DNA of 64,000 nucleotides. It comes from Lineus longissimus (lineage: Eukaryota; Nemertea; Pilidiophora; Heteronemertea; Lineidae). The translations under genes and the position numbers were made by a program. The stretch is from assembly GCF_910592395.1 (NCBI RefSeq), contig NC_088318.1:9922349-9986348 (forward strand). The letters are read 5' to 3'. This document shows, piece by piece, positions 1 through 10,714 of the stretch. How positions within the stretch are numbered: position 1 is the first letter of the stretch; the number at the start of each line of letters is the position of its first letter. Under the pieces are notes generated by a model. That model was not told the origin of the DNA and did not search any database. It worked only from the letters and a program-made list of their open reading frames with translations.

Positions 1-316
1 CATTGCCATTCCTAGGATTGAAATACAAGTGCGAACACTGACACTGCAGTCTTTTTGAAACAAATATTCCTGAAGCCAGATTAAAGGCCATATATCAAGG
101 TTTGAAAACATGCTTGATACTCATGAAATATGTTGAGGGTTAAAAAAACAAGATCCCAGACATTGAAAAAAAATTCTAATAATAAAGTCATTATTTAGTT
201 ATTTCAATTTTCAATTTTAAACTATTTGAATTTCCCACCTCACACAACTTTAGATTAGTTCCACATGTGGCCGCTAGGGATTTTTGATGACGTAGATCAG
301 GTCAGTCAGAACAAAG

Positions 317-690
317 CAAGATGGCTTCCGCATACAGTTCAGAGTGAGAGCAGTGAATTTGAGGATGTTTTGGTCGATACAGAAGGATATTTAAACGTTG
401 AGCCGTACATGTTCGAGCCATTAATATCACTAGATCATAATGAGAGTGATCATTCGGACGAAAGTGATTAGAATTTGTGGTTAATCAATTTGCATGGCAG
501 ACCTGCCGATATAGCAAAGAAGACATTGATAGACGGTTGCAGATGCATAACATGTATGATTTTTGAACAGACTAATGTTGCACAATATTGTTTCGCCTCG
601 TCAGTGTTGTATCGCCAGTTATGTCATGACGCTGAACTACTATTGAAAAGTGACGGTATTATGCACAATCATCTTGACGTGACCATATAA
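317..690 (+). pseudogene. Broken acidic YMFEP-type ORF plus Cys-containing ORF
   Basis: In the sister copy the ATG of this ORF opens a 50-residue acidic Ser/Glu-rich protein with a YMFEP motif. Here a 2-base loss in the AG-rich stretch near 345 breaks the frame just after the start, although the downstream frame (to 471) is preserved. A second ORF (475-690) follows directly; its segment with CRCITCM looks like part of a cysteine-rich domain. The acidic leader with a YxFEP motif resembles N-termini of transposon-associated proteins annotated as P2X7-like, but the match is short. Function unknown. Confidence 0.35.
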
Positions 691-865
691 TGCCGTGCAA
701 CGTTAGATAGGCCTAGATGTCAGATGACAATAATCTGTCATTGACAGTGGCTGTCACTGACACTGACCTGTGTCGCTGTCACCTTGCTATGGCTGGAACA
801 CAAGAAGACACTATGCGGTATCACAGGCCCCAATAGGGCCTACACATTATGTATAACAACCGACC

Positions 866-1171
866 TCAGCAGCCTCGGGCATTAAATGCAATTGACATGG
901 TTGGAACAGCTGTTTTTAACAAGTGGCATTTAATATTCAGTTGGATGCAGATATCCGGCTTCGTGTGATAATCCGTATCGATAAAGTGATCACTGCAAAG
1001 TTTGGCCGAAGGCCCAGGCTTCCAACACTCCAAACGTTTGCACTTCCGAATCCACAGCTTCCTCCTCTCTCGTTCAACTGGCTTTGGAAATTCATGAAAA
1101 TGGGTCCCATCCGTCATTCGATTGTTCTTTGTGCTATCCTTGACACAATTCGGAGCCACACAATACACCAT
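866..1171 (-). CDS. THAP-type zinc finger protein, transposon-borne (101 aa)
   Basis: The ORF begins with a true ATG and shows the C2CH pattern of a THAP DNA-binding domain. C4 and C9 lie close to the start, followed by a FHEFPK-like segment, a Trp in KLWIRKCKR, then CSDHF (C-x2-H) and a terminal AVPT motif. Length is right for a single THAP module (about 90 residues) with nothing attached. THAP domains bind DNA in P-element, Kolobok and related transposases, so this is probably the DNA-binding exon of a lost transposase, able to recognise the element ends. The same ORF occurs in the second copy (50483-50788) with very few changes, so it has not decayed since they diverged. Confidence 0.75.
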   Translation of the reverse strand: MVYCVAPNCVKDSTKNNRMTDGTHFHEFPKPVERERRKLWIRKCKRLECWKPGPSAKLCSDHFIDTDYHTKPDICIQLNIKCHLLKTAVPTMSIAFNARGC

Positions 1172-1649
1172 AGTGAATGAAACACATTACTTCCAGGTGT
1201 GCATAATTAATTAAGGCCCTCCTGCTTTTATGATTGCATGACATGTACAGATAACCTGATCTACATCACAACTTTTGCTGAACCCGCCGCCTGGCTCTAA
1301 CAAGCCAGTTGCTAGCCTGATTAGGTAATCAAGTTGTCAAACACATAATTGGCTATATCTTCAAAATGGATGGAGCTAATTGCATTTGGTTTTCTGTATT
1401 GTATAAAGTGTTAGGTACACTTTTGAAATCGTCTTACAGCAGAAAATGGCAAAAAACCTTGATATATGGCCTTTAATGCGAGTGATTTTAAGCATCACAA
1501 CATGTTTTGTTTTGTTCTGACACGTTGTCTGAATGTTATGTTAATTCATCAGTAATAAAGTAGTCTTGTCAAAGATAATTGTTATACACGTCACTTCATT
1601 GAAACCACTGTTGAACTATTCTCTGCCTCACCACTATCTCTCTGACATG

Positions 1650-2436
1650 TCAGGTCATAGCACCGTCATCCTCTACCACTCGCTCTACACCGAAATCGGG
1701 ATATTTCAGATCTATAGCAATGTTATGCAATATGACAGTTGCAGTTATGACAGCCATGGCTGTGTCGAGCTTTACCCGTATTCCCTCCTTCAAACAAGGA
1801 CATTTTCGCTTCCAAATACCGAACATTCGTTCAACAACAGATCGTGTTCTTTTGTGAGATTTGTTGTAGGCATTCTCAGCGAGGCCGTCTGGATTCTTGA
1901 ATGGTGTCATGAGGAATGGTCGACATGCGTATCCCTTATCGCCAAGTAGAAGACCATTGAACTATCCTTGCACAAACTGCAAACTAATCCGACTGTTGTT
2001 AAAAATCCGAGAGTCATGAGTGGAACCTGGCCAGCGGTTGACAATGTTAACGAATTTCAGTTTGGCATCTGCGATACCCTGAACATTCAGGAACATAAAT
2101 CCCTTGCGGCATCGACAGGTCTCTTTTTCCTCCACGCTTGGGGCCTGTATTGGAATGTGAACACCATCGATACATCCCAGAACATCAGGAAAGCCATTTA
2201 TTTCATAGAATGTTACCTTATTCCTCACAGCGTCCTGGCCTGTTGGAAACCGAATTATCTGTCCTCGATGTCTGGCAATAGCTCTGGAAGCCTTCTTGAC
2301 AATCCTTGAAGTCATTTTCTTGAAAAATGGAGAGTCTGGTTTTGAAGCATTCCCTGCCCAAATTTACGTCATACAGACGAGCAATGCGATGTACATAGTC
2401 GGCCATCATCAACAAAAGTGAATGTCGTATACACAA
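1650..2436 (-). pseudogene. PIF/Harbinger (HARBI1-like) transposase, broken
   Basis: Reading right to left, a short N-terminal part (2218-2436) lies in another frame from the core. The core (1962-2315) has LGCIDGVHIPI with the first catalytic Asp and RWPGSTHDSRIF with the second. An in-frame TAG at 1962-1964 interrupts it. The same frame continues through LLLGDKGYACRPFL to a C-terminal part (1650-1910) with RSVVERMFGIWKRK, which holds the expected catalytic Glu, and a VLHNIA motif. These are hallmarks of the DDE_Tnp_4 (HARBI1) family. One frameshift and one stop make it inactive. Typical length is about 350 residues; roughly 260 remain. Confidence 0.85.
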
Positions 2437-2454
2437 GTCGGAGGCTTAAGGGAC

Positions 2455-2681
2455 ACTAAAGTTTGGTCCAGACCAAACTTTATTTTAAGGATCCCTTTGA
2501 AGCAAATAAAGTGCTCCTTTAGGCTAAAGTGAGGTCTGTGAAACGACCCCCACTTTTCCTAAGGGAGCTTCCAAAGGGAGCACTTTACCTGACATAAAGG
2601 GTCATCTCTGAAAAGAAAATCTTATAAAGGTTGACCTCAAGTCCTACCTTAAGCTAAAGGGATGTCTTAGAATACGGGCCA
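2455..2681. repeat. Palindrome-rich probable Harbinger 5' terminal region
   Basis: Just outside the N-terminus of the broken transposase lies a perfect 11-bp-stem palindrome at 2458-2481 (AAAGTTTGGTC, 2-base loop, inverse), followed by repeated AAAGGGA/CTTTA words. It ends in TTAGAATACGGGCC near 2680; the reverse complement GGCCCGTATTC resembles Harbinger termini. The matching other end was not found, so the element may be truncated or extend beyond base 1. Assignment to the Harbinger element is inference from position. Confidence 0.4.
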
Positions 2682-2759
2682 TACACAGTGACAGCCGTAA
2701 AGTAAAATGGGTCGAACTACCGTATCCCAGAGATAAGTTTTAACATCGGTGGGTGGCGC

Positions 2760-3002
2760 ATGTCATCCCGCAGTAAGCTGAAGGCCCTACGTCGGGCTGA
2801 GGATACTCTTTTTTCCACATGTGAAGCACCAGTCACGTTAAAAGGATCGCTTATTTACCTCCCCACTTCACGACAGCTTTCAAATTATGATCCCATAGCC
2901 TACGTGGAGGAAAAGCCAGTGGCACAGCGGGATTCTAGGTATAAGTGTATAGAAGAGCCCGTCATGCCAGACGGCCTTGTCAAAACATTTGTGGGCATTT
3001 AA
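2760..3002 (+). other. Unrecognised ORF, 80 aa
   Basis: An ATG-initiated open frame of 80 residues, hydrophilic with a basic N-terminus (SSRSKLKALRRAED). It has no domain I recognise and no clear splice sites that would tie it to neighbours. Immediate neighbours are repeat remnants. It could be a fragment of a mobile element or chance coding. Confidence 0.2.
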
Positions 3003-4129
3003 GGCTACATTCTTTATACAGGGCTGCCATTGCCGTTAAAATACCTTACACTGTCGTGTAAAAAGGAGCAAGCTTGGTCAATGCCAAGTCTGGAACCCAG
3101 ATTGGGTATTGCGACAATCAACATTATCAGGTAAGGTAAAATGGGGTAATGGTAGCCCCTTTTTCACCTATAACTTAAGTTTCGTAAGAGATTTCCCAGC
3201 AGATTCACAAAAACTGGCCTGGATCTTGTAGTGGCACCTCTTCCAATAATATTGCATGAAATTCAGAGCAGTTTATCTAAAACAATGCTTCTGAGAGACA
3301 ATACAAGACTTTTGGTCAGGGGGCTACAATTACCGCGTGGCTTTGGGGTAATTGTAATTGACTGAATATTCAAATTACTTGTTTTTATCCATGAGAACAC
3401 TTTTTTCACAGGTTTATTGGTAACAAAACTTTTAGTGTTATTACAATCTAGGTTGACGACGTGATTTTGCTGATATCAAACGGTATTTCGATGCAATCAC
3501 TTACCTACAATTTAAACAATATCGTCACAAATCAGACTGATTTTAAACTGGTGTAAAAACACAAAGTTCTATTTATCATCTTTGCTGTACATTACACCTT
3601 GTGTCAGACAACAGCTTATGATATTCTGAATTGAATTACCGTCTTGTCGTGCGCCGTTAAAAACTGGGTCATGTATCAACCCCAATTATAGCTGGAATCA
3701 CTTTAATGGTAATACAATGTACAAGTACCATGAGAAATGTTGCTATCTAATCAATGGTGTGGCTTTAACTAGAGACACCAGTAACTTCGAAAATATGGAA
3801 CCCCAGGGGCACAGTACCTAAAGGTATTGCTATCTCCTAAACCTACAACTTGTGGTATTAATAACTTCTATGATCAGGGTAAAAAAAAAACTATAGACCT
3901 GGGCCCGATTGATCAAAACAATTTTCAGATATATCTTGGCCTTAACTTAAATTAGCGTTAAAGCCATTTTGCCTGAACTGAAGGAGTTAATGCCAAAAAG
4001 ATAGACTTAACGCCCAGGAAGCGCTAACGTAAGTTTCGAACAACCCAGCCAAGGGTAATGAGAGACACAATAGCACCATAGCTGTCTGTGGGACACTGCT
4101 CCCTTAACATAAAATTGGCAGCCTTTATA
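3003..4129. other. Gene-free AT-rich DNA
   Basis: I see no gene here. The segment is AT-rich with short homopolymer A and T runs. A GGTAAGGTAAAATGGGG stretch near 3131 and a related stretch near 3350 may be decayed repeat ends. Confidence 0.4.
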
Positions 4130-4388
4130 GTGAACTCCCGTTGGATCCTTACAAAACCCTCAACAAAACAAACTCTCCTTTACCCCTTCACACATCAAAA
4201 TCCTCAACAGAGCTCCATTTAGAAATACATGTAACAAAATCCTAACACAAGTCCCCGTTAGATATTATAGCCCTCAAAAAAACTACCCTGATATCTGACC
4301 CCTCTCCCAACTCCCTTATAAACACCAAACCCTCAACAAAAGTCCCCCTTTAAGTACCTAACTCCTCAAATCAGCTCCCCTTCTATTA
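4130..4388. repeat. Degenerate tandem array, left half (unit about 33-35 bp)
   Basis: C- and A-rich units of the form ACCAAACCCTCAACAAAACTCC recur. The array stops at TTA (4386-4388) where the Harbinger element begins, and resumes at 15782 in the same phase and strand. The two halves were one array before insertion. Confidence 0.75.
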
Positions 4389-4837
4389 GGCTGGGTTCAC
4401 ATAGAACTACATTGTATACTATTCGGGTATTCGGTGCACGTTTTGCCAGGGCACGCGGGTACCTGAAATCGAACAAGGAAATTTCACAATACCGGGTCAC
4501 ATAAGAGGGCACTATTCGAAAAGGTCGTATACGTGCGTACAGTATACACCTTTCCAGAAATGGGGCGCTGAGTGTCCGAAATAGTGATGTCATAAGGGGA
4601 TACTTGGCCTTGGCCTTATGGTGGAGGGACAAAGGAGATAGTCATGGTTGACCAACACACTTGAATGCCTTTAATGACGGACAAGGGGAAAAAAGTTAGT
4701 TCCAATGCAAGCCACCAATTTCGGGAAGCATGTATAGTATAGTGGTAATCGTGCGCGTTCGATTTTCGTGCAGCGTATACCACCCTGTTCAGAAGTGACC
4801 AGAGGACTTGGTAAGAACATGCATTTTAATGTTGGCC

Positions 4838-5020
4838 GGGTCTATTTGGCAAGCCGCTCGCCGAACAGGCAACTTTTTTTGTCCTGTTTGGAGAGCCGCT
4901 TGCCAAACAGCACTAAAAAGCCACCCTGTTCGGCAAGCCGGGCTTGCCAAACAGGGCAAAAATACTACCCTCTTTGGCGAGCCGGAGAGGTTACAACATG
5001 TTGGCCAATCAGAGAGCAGT
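4838..5020. repeat. Short degenerate repeats with inverted GGCAAGCC/GGCTTGCC cores
   Basis: Within about 180 bp the words TTGGCAAGCC, TTTGGAGAGCCGCTTGCC, TTCGGCAAGCCGGGCTTGCC and TTTGGCGAGCC recur, several as local palindromes, each next to an ACAGG or CTGTT word. One more unit lies at 5336-5366. The array is inside the Harbinger element and its role is unknown. Confidence 0.55.
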
Positions 5021-5378
5021 GACGTCATATTCGAATTTATATGCGCATATTTAACAATGGCCGACTTCCCGCTCTCGATTCAATTTCTGTTACTAAACTC
5101 GGGTTTTGGTCAATAATCCATGAAGAAGCATGTACATGTACATGACTGTATGGATTTACAAAAAAAGTCATAAACGTGATTTAACTGATAAGCATGTTAA
5201 ATGCATTAGTGTGCATTTCTAAAGGCGTTTCACTGTAACTCCAGTGTTGCTGACCGTGTTGCCACGAATGATAATGAGCTCCTGGATGGTTGAATATGCA
5301 TGAGTTCGGCTCTCCATCCAGGGCAGAAAAAAGGCGCTGTTTGGTGAGCCGGGCTTGCCAAATAGTCACTTCCTTTAA

Positions 5379-6433
5379 CCCTTTTGCTGCCAACTTCGCA
5401 TTTCTGCACAATGACTTTTGTTCCTTTTGCTGCCAACTTCGCATTTTGGCGAAATTTTCCTATGTGGTGAAAATACATTGATTTTTCGTCTGCTAGCGTC
5501 GTTTATGGTATATACCTAAAGATGGCGTGGTAGAGGAGTTACCACGCTACGTTTCTACTGTACATGTTATATATCGATTTGCTGAGATTTCGGGTGAAAA
5601 TCACTTCCAAAAGTTCACAAAATGGCGAATCGGATGTCATTATCACAGGTACTCGATGAATTGGGTATCATGCATGATTCAAAGAACTGTTTCGAAAGGT
5701 ACCAAGCAGTTGTCAATTATTAGAATAGAGTTATCTGACTGCTACATACATTCCATGACAGGACATTTGGCTGAGAAACTTTGAACTTTCATGTTTAGTT
5801 GAGGAAACCCTGAATTTTAGCTGTTTTATACCAGGCCCCCTCCATAGGGACCCCTGACCCCCCTATCTACTATTAGTTCTCTGGTAGCACTAAAAAGGAG
5901 CTCTAGGGAGTGCAGGTATGTAATTTAGTCCCAACATATCACCATAGGTAGTAATTTTTGGTCTACAAAGTAAATGGCTGATCATTGAATTTTGAAGAAT
6001 TTTGCTCGATTTCTGTAAATAACGCATCGGTATTTCTTGGCAATTTTGTTACAAAGCAATACAAATTCAGGGTTTACAAGGTTATGGACTTAGAAAGGAA
6101 AGAGTAAAGAAACATGCAGATGCATAAAAATAGTTTTATTAGTTGTATTATTACATTTATTCCAAATTACAGTGGTTTATTCTACAAAATCTTCAATTCT
6201 CATTAGTTATTCAAGATGGCGGCATGCAAATTAGGGCGTGACCTACTTTTAAAAAATTTTAATTTGAAGTCCAGGTCATACTGAACAACTTCCATGTGCA
6301 TTGTTTTGACATATCTCCAATAGTTTTCTCAGGAAAAATATTTAAATTGATCATATCAATTTTTTTCAATTTAATCTAAAATTGCTTGGCACTGAGGACT
6401 CAAAAAAAAAAAATTTGCTTGGCAGCAAAAGGG
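5379..6433. mobile_element. piggyBac-like TTAA element, 1055 bp, nested in Harbinger
   Basis: Perfect 15-bp terminal inverted repeats CCCTTTTGCTGCCAA (5379) and TTGGCAGCAAAAGGG (ending 6433) are each flanked by TTAA (5375-5378 and 6434-6437). CCC...GGG tips with a TTAA duplication are typical of piggyBac. A second internal copy of the tip (CCTTTTGCTGCCAAC) starts near 5433. No transposase ORF is visible, so it is a non-autonomous element. Confidence 0.85.
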
Positions 6434-6582
6434 TTAATGTTATCTATCACAATTATTAAACGATTTATTGCATACTTTAGGATAGGTTAGAAACAATAGT
6501 ACTCATTTTTACTCATTTTATTGCAATTTCTAAGTACAGGCCTTCATTACATGTTTTATTACTAATCAACTAAATGATTCTT

Positions 6583-6789
6583 TTAATTAACATCTGGATG
6601 AGCCATGAGGTTTTTAAATGTCCTGTGGTACTCCCCCAACAGAGGTCTCATCTTAAAGTGCTGCCGCAACCATTCTGTTCTTTCTTTCTTTGGTCTTTGT
6701 GCCTGGTCAGCTTCATCCTCGGCTAAGAGGAGAAGAGCCAAATCTTCTTCGTCTGAACTGTCCATCTGATCGGCGCCAACCGCACGCAT
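6583..6789 (-). pseudogene. HARBI1-like transposase N-terminal fragment
   Basis: A true ATG opens 68 codons. The sequence is acidic with DSSDEEDLALLLLAEDE, then a W-x-R-Q-H segment and RPLLGEYHRTFKNLM, which resembles the N-terminus of Harbinger transposases (acidic leucine run, then a W...RP..GEYH..L motif). It stops long before the catalytic domain. The start codon lies only 15 bp from the Gypsy insertion at 6804, so the insertion separated it from its terminal promoter region (now 15690-15781). Confidence 0.55.
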
Positions 6790-6803
6790 GCTACCCTATG
6801 TGA

Positions 6804-7180
6804 TGTTATATTCTGAATCCTCCGTAGCTTCGTTGAAACTACTGGTTGCCTTCCGAGGTCCTTGACACGTCCTGCATCCTTCTATGGAATGAACCACGGT
6901 AAAACGAGTGTCCCGAGTATTTGATCATGAATTTATTGACAAACTTTGACTTGACATTCGTGCTTATCGTTAGCCAGTCTCCTCGTGCACAAGCGAGAGA
7001 GATCTGGTAAACCTAAGAAGGGACTGCGCAGAAGCGCGTGCGGGTTTTTATACCCTGACAAGACGTAGCGAAACTGACCAATCAGGAGAAAGCATTATAC
7101 AAAATGTGGCCTTGAGTTTGGCGGGAGAACTGTAACACTACAGTACTGTTCGAAAGTAACCTTATTAATATTATATAACA
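6804..7180 (-). repeat. Gypsy 3' LTR (377 bp)
   Basis: The LTR starts TGTTATA and ends TATAACA, the usual TG...CA ends extended into a 7-bp inverted repeat. It matches 15308-15685 with about four substitutions and one single-base indel. It borders the Harbinger ORF remnant across the GTGA duplication. Confidence 0.93.
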
Positions 7181-8443
7181 TCCCGCAGAGTTGAGAAAAA
7201 TATTTTGACGTAGTGAAAATATTTTGATTAAAACTTGGCTTGACTTGCCTAATTATACATAGTAATTCTGATAGAGATAGGGGTAGTACATCGAGTGTCC
7301 TAAGTTAAATTTAATGAAAAGTACGTTATCTGCAAAGCTGATTATATCCGATAAAAAAATTCTCTTTTAGCTGAAATGAACCCAGCATAATTCCAGTTAC
7401 ACAACAGTAACGCTCACAGAAGAACAATACACTCGATTCACCGATTGAGACTAATAAACACACAATAGACGAACAGTGAATTAACATGAATACGGAGGCT
7501 ACACTTCAAATTTTTGAGAGAAAAAAAAAATCTTCTGTCGAAGAAACACACAATCTGTGGGCAGCCATGCCAGCAAAATGGCTACCAACACAGATGAGAA
7601 GTACTACACACAGAACTGAGCAACACTACATTAGATAATGGCCAAAAGATTTTGAGTATGATGTTGGCCAACAACCAAGTACGCAGAGATCAAATCTGCA
7701 GTAAATACCGGTAAAACCACAAGTAATGAGTGCTAATGACGAGGCCGCATCACAGCAGTCACTTGTGAGAGCCAATTATCTGTAGTGGTCATAAAATTAT
7801 AGAGTCCAAAGACTCATGACAAAACATGGTGTGAAAAATACTAAGAGTACAAAAGTAAAATTTCCCGACAGAAGTATAGAAAAAAAAAAGTGAAATGCAA
7901 CTTAATTATCTACAGTGATCATGGTGATCATAATATCATACATGGAAACAGAATACCCAAAAACATCCAGTTAAATGCAATGGTGGCTTAGTGAGTGTAC
8001 CAAGTCATCACAATATAGGTCACATGATGTAAACAAAACATGCTATGCAGTGTACACAATAATGCATGTGTACAAAACATAAACACAGCTGAGTACAGGT
8101 GTGTTGAAAAATCTGTCAATGCATGTTGTTGGCACAACACATGCAGACAAATTTTTAGGTGTTTTTAGAGATTTGGGTGCTCTGGTTCCGCTACTTTTAG
8201 TAGTTTGACGCACAGTAATCTTATCATTGGCTCACTGGTGTGAGCGTCTTACTTCACTACTGATACTTTGAGATACTTTGTTAGACAGAACTAACAATAT
8301 AATGTGTATGCGATGCTGGATACTTGAAAAAAAAAATAAAGTGCCAAGGCCAAAAACAGAAGAAACACTTCGACACTTTGGACACCAACGAATGTACAAT
8401 AGACTTATCCCTTCCTGGGATCACTCAGTAAAAGAGCAAACGC
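7181..8443 (-). other. Gypsy 3' untranslated interior
   Basis: No meaningful ORF lies between the integrase stop and the 3' LTR. A short purine run (GCGGGA on the minus strand) directly precedes the LTR where the polypurine tract should be, but it is weak. The rest is A-rich. Confidence 0.5.
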
Positions 8444-10714
8444 TTAGACAGACTGGCGCTTCTCATTTCTCTTACATACTTTGACCAAGTGTTTAGAAGC
8501 TGAACCAGTGCATGGTATATCCTTGGCGTTTAACACAGAGTTGACTAATGCAGAACACTGGGAATCAAAGAGAGGAGACCACCAATAGCAAAAACTGGAG
8601 GAACCAAATGGTACAGACAACAGGAGCTGAAGTCTACCACACTGAAAACGAGCTTTCTTTATCCATGTCATATCAGACTCAGAAGGGCTGTTGACAAGCA
8701 ACGCAGCCTGCTTTTTCCTTTGCCAGGGCGTCAACAATGAGGGGGCCAAGAGGCCATCATTCATAGATTGATAACTAGCATGTGCTTCGAGACTATAGCA
8801 CTGACCATCTATAGAATTATGGGGATGAAGAGAAGAGGAACCATCCACAGAGGTTGGTTCACAGAGAGCACCCTTCTCATCAATGAAATGGTGAACAGAG
8901 GGCTGTTCAGAGTGAACTGTGGTGCGAAGCAAGTGTTGCAGACGATCAAGATCCTGCACATTCTTCTCACCAGTGGCCCTCAAGTAGGCGGGTTTTAGAC
9001 GGGCGAAATTGAAGATATCCGGAATAATATTTCCCTTCAAGTCTGCTAATATATAGTGGGTTCTATCCAAAGCCTGGTGGATTACAAACGGGCCAACCCA
9101 GAGGGTCTTGAACTTTCTGGAGTTGGCTGTCATGTCAGTGGTATTGGGTTTGTGCAGATAGACTAGCTGGCCTTCTGCATAGATGGGGTTCTTTTGCAGT
9201 TTGTTTGCAAGTTTGGCATTTTGGGCAAGTTGGTGATGCTCTTGCAACTGGAGCATGCACTTGGAAGCATTCTGAAACTTTTGTTGAAGATGCTGGACAT
9301 ATTCAGCATGAGAACGCGAGAGACCACGACTGGGTTTGAAGTGTAAACTTGTCAAATCGGCAGGCTCGCGCAGAAACAAGAGATAGAAAGGAGAATAGCC
9401 ACCAAGATGAGCACTAGAGAATGAATTGTAAGTACATGTATACACTGCGGTGGAGACAAACTGGGTCCATGATGTACCGTAGGGTGTCAAATTTGCTCGG
9501 ATGAGGTCAGAGATAGACCTGATTTGCCTCTCAGCAGGCAAGCTACCATGGTTACCAACAGAAATGAATTTTTGCTGAATACCAAGAGTAGAGCAGAGTA
9601 GTTCAACGAGATGACCCGTCAAGGAGGCTGCAGCATCAGAAATTATTACTGATGGCACGCCAAACAGGGTAATGACCTTTTGAATGAGTGCTTCACAGAC
9701 AGTAGGGGCATCCAGAGTGCGTAGAGATACAGCAACTACAAACCGTGTCATGGAGCATGTGACAATCATGATATGGCGGTAATTACATGGAGACGTAGGC
9801 ATGGATTTGAAATCCAAGCTGACGGTGCTAAATGGCTCAAAGGTGGCAATGATTCGCTCATGAAATGTTCGAGCTGTGTCGCGCTTGCCCTTGATTTCCT
9901 GACAACGATTGCAGGATTGAATGTATGCCACTATACGCTGAAACATAGCGGGGAAGTGATAGTTTTTCCTAACCGTCAGATATGTTCTGGTGCAGCCGCC
10001 ATGGCCTAGTAAACCAGAACCGTGGTGAAGACCTTTGATAGTGTCTATGTACTTTTCAGGTACTGCGAGTTGTAAGCAGAAATCATCAGAGTTGGAAGGA
10101 AAGAAGATCCGAAATAAAATACCATTACACAGGATGTACTGCTCAGATTTGATTATAACTATTCTGGCAGCCTTCTTTTCGGCCGGGATTATATCATAGG
10201 CCAAATAGTCATAGATCGCCTTGAAGTGGGGAGAGGTATGTTGAGCCAAAGCGAATTGCTGAGACTCAACAGGGAGATTGAAATCCCGGATGACTCTCCG
10301 CTTGATGATCTTGAGCACTTTGTTCAAAGAAACCTGGTTTGGAACATAACGTGTTTGCATTATATCAATCTGAGGAATCAAAGGCTGAGGCTTCTTCAAG
10401 AGATCTGATATATCATCTGAAAACTCCTCAACAGTTTGAGAGCTTGGAGACCTATCAACAGAATCAACTAACCGAGGCTCAGTAGCCTCCCTGGCTTGAG
10501 CAGAATTAGTCTTGGACGGAATGAATGGAATAACTGGCATGGGCAATGCCGGAGCCATGACTGACTGAACTGGCACTAGACTTGATCGTGGTGTTACAAT
10601 AGGTGGAGCCCTCTCAGCACATGGCTGAACTGGTTCGCCCACAGGGGGTGGTGGCAGCACTGGCTGAGAAGAGGGTGTGACATTATTCCTGGACCTGGTT
10701 TTGGTTGTGGCCAA
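8444..10714 (-). pseudogene. Gypsy integrase ORF
   Basis: The open frame (about 756 codons, no ATG at its 5' end) encodes a Pro-rich leader and then a His/Cys zinc domain with LLGHGG and SCNRC. The DDE core follows: Asp in STVSLDFKSM, Asp in VIISDAAASLTG, Glu in GSLPAERQIRS. Then comes a GPY/F-like module (FKTLWVGPF). All three catalytic acids are present. The C-terminal 150 residues are unassigned. The frame overlaps the RT ORF by about 121 bp in a different phase, so reading from RT needs a frame change. It would catalyse insertion of the cDNA copy. Confidence 0.85.

Larger units (their letters stand above)
85..1472 (+). mobile_element. TTAA-flanked DNA transposon with THAP ORF, copy 1 (Kolobok-like)
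   Basis: The element starts AGGCCATATATCAAGG and ends with the reverse complement of that sequence, and both ends abut TTAA (81-84 and 1473-1476). A near-identical copy with the same ends sits at 49696-51089 in unrelated flanking DNA, which proves it is a mobile unit of about 1.39 kb. It carries a THAP zinc-finger ORF on the minus strand and short acidic and cysteine-containing ORF fragments on the plus strand. TTAA target duplications together with a THAP domain are known from the Kolobok superfamily; piggyBac also uses TTAA but does not normally carry THAP. No catalytic transposase domain is visible, so it is a non-autonomous or decayed copy. Confidence 0.8.

Noticed and set aside
5181-5481. 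Several overlapping frames of 60-90 codons
   Set aside because: They span low-complexity repeats and a TTAA element boundary, so they cannot be one gene.
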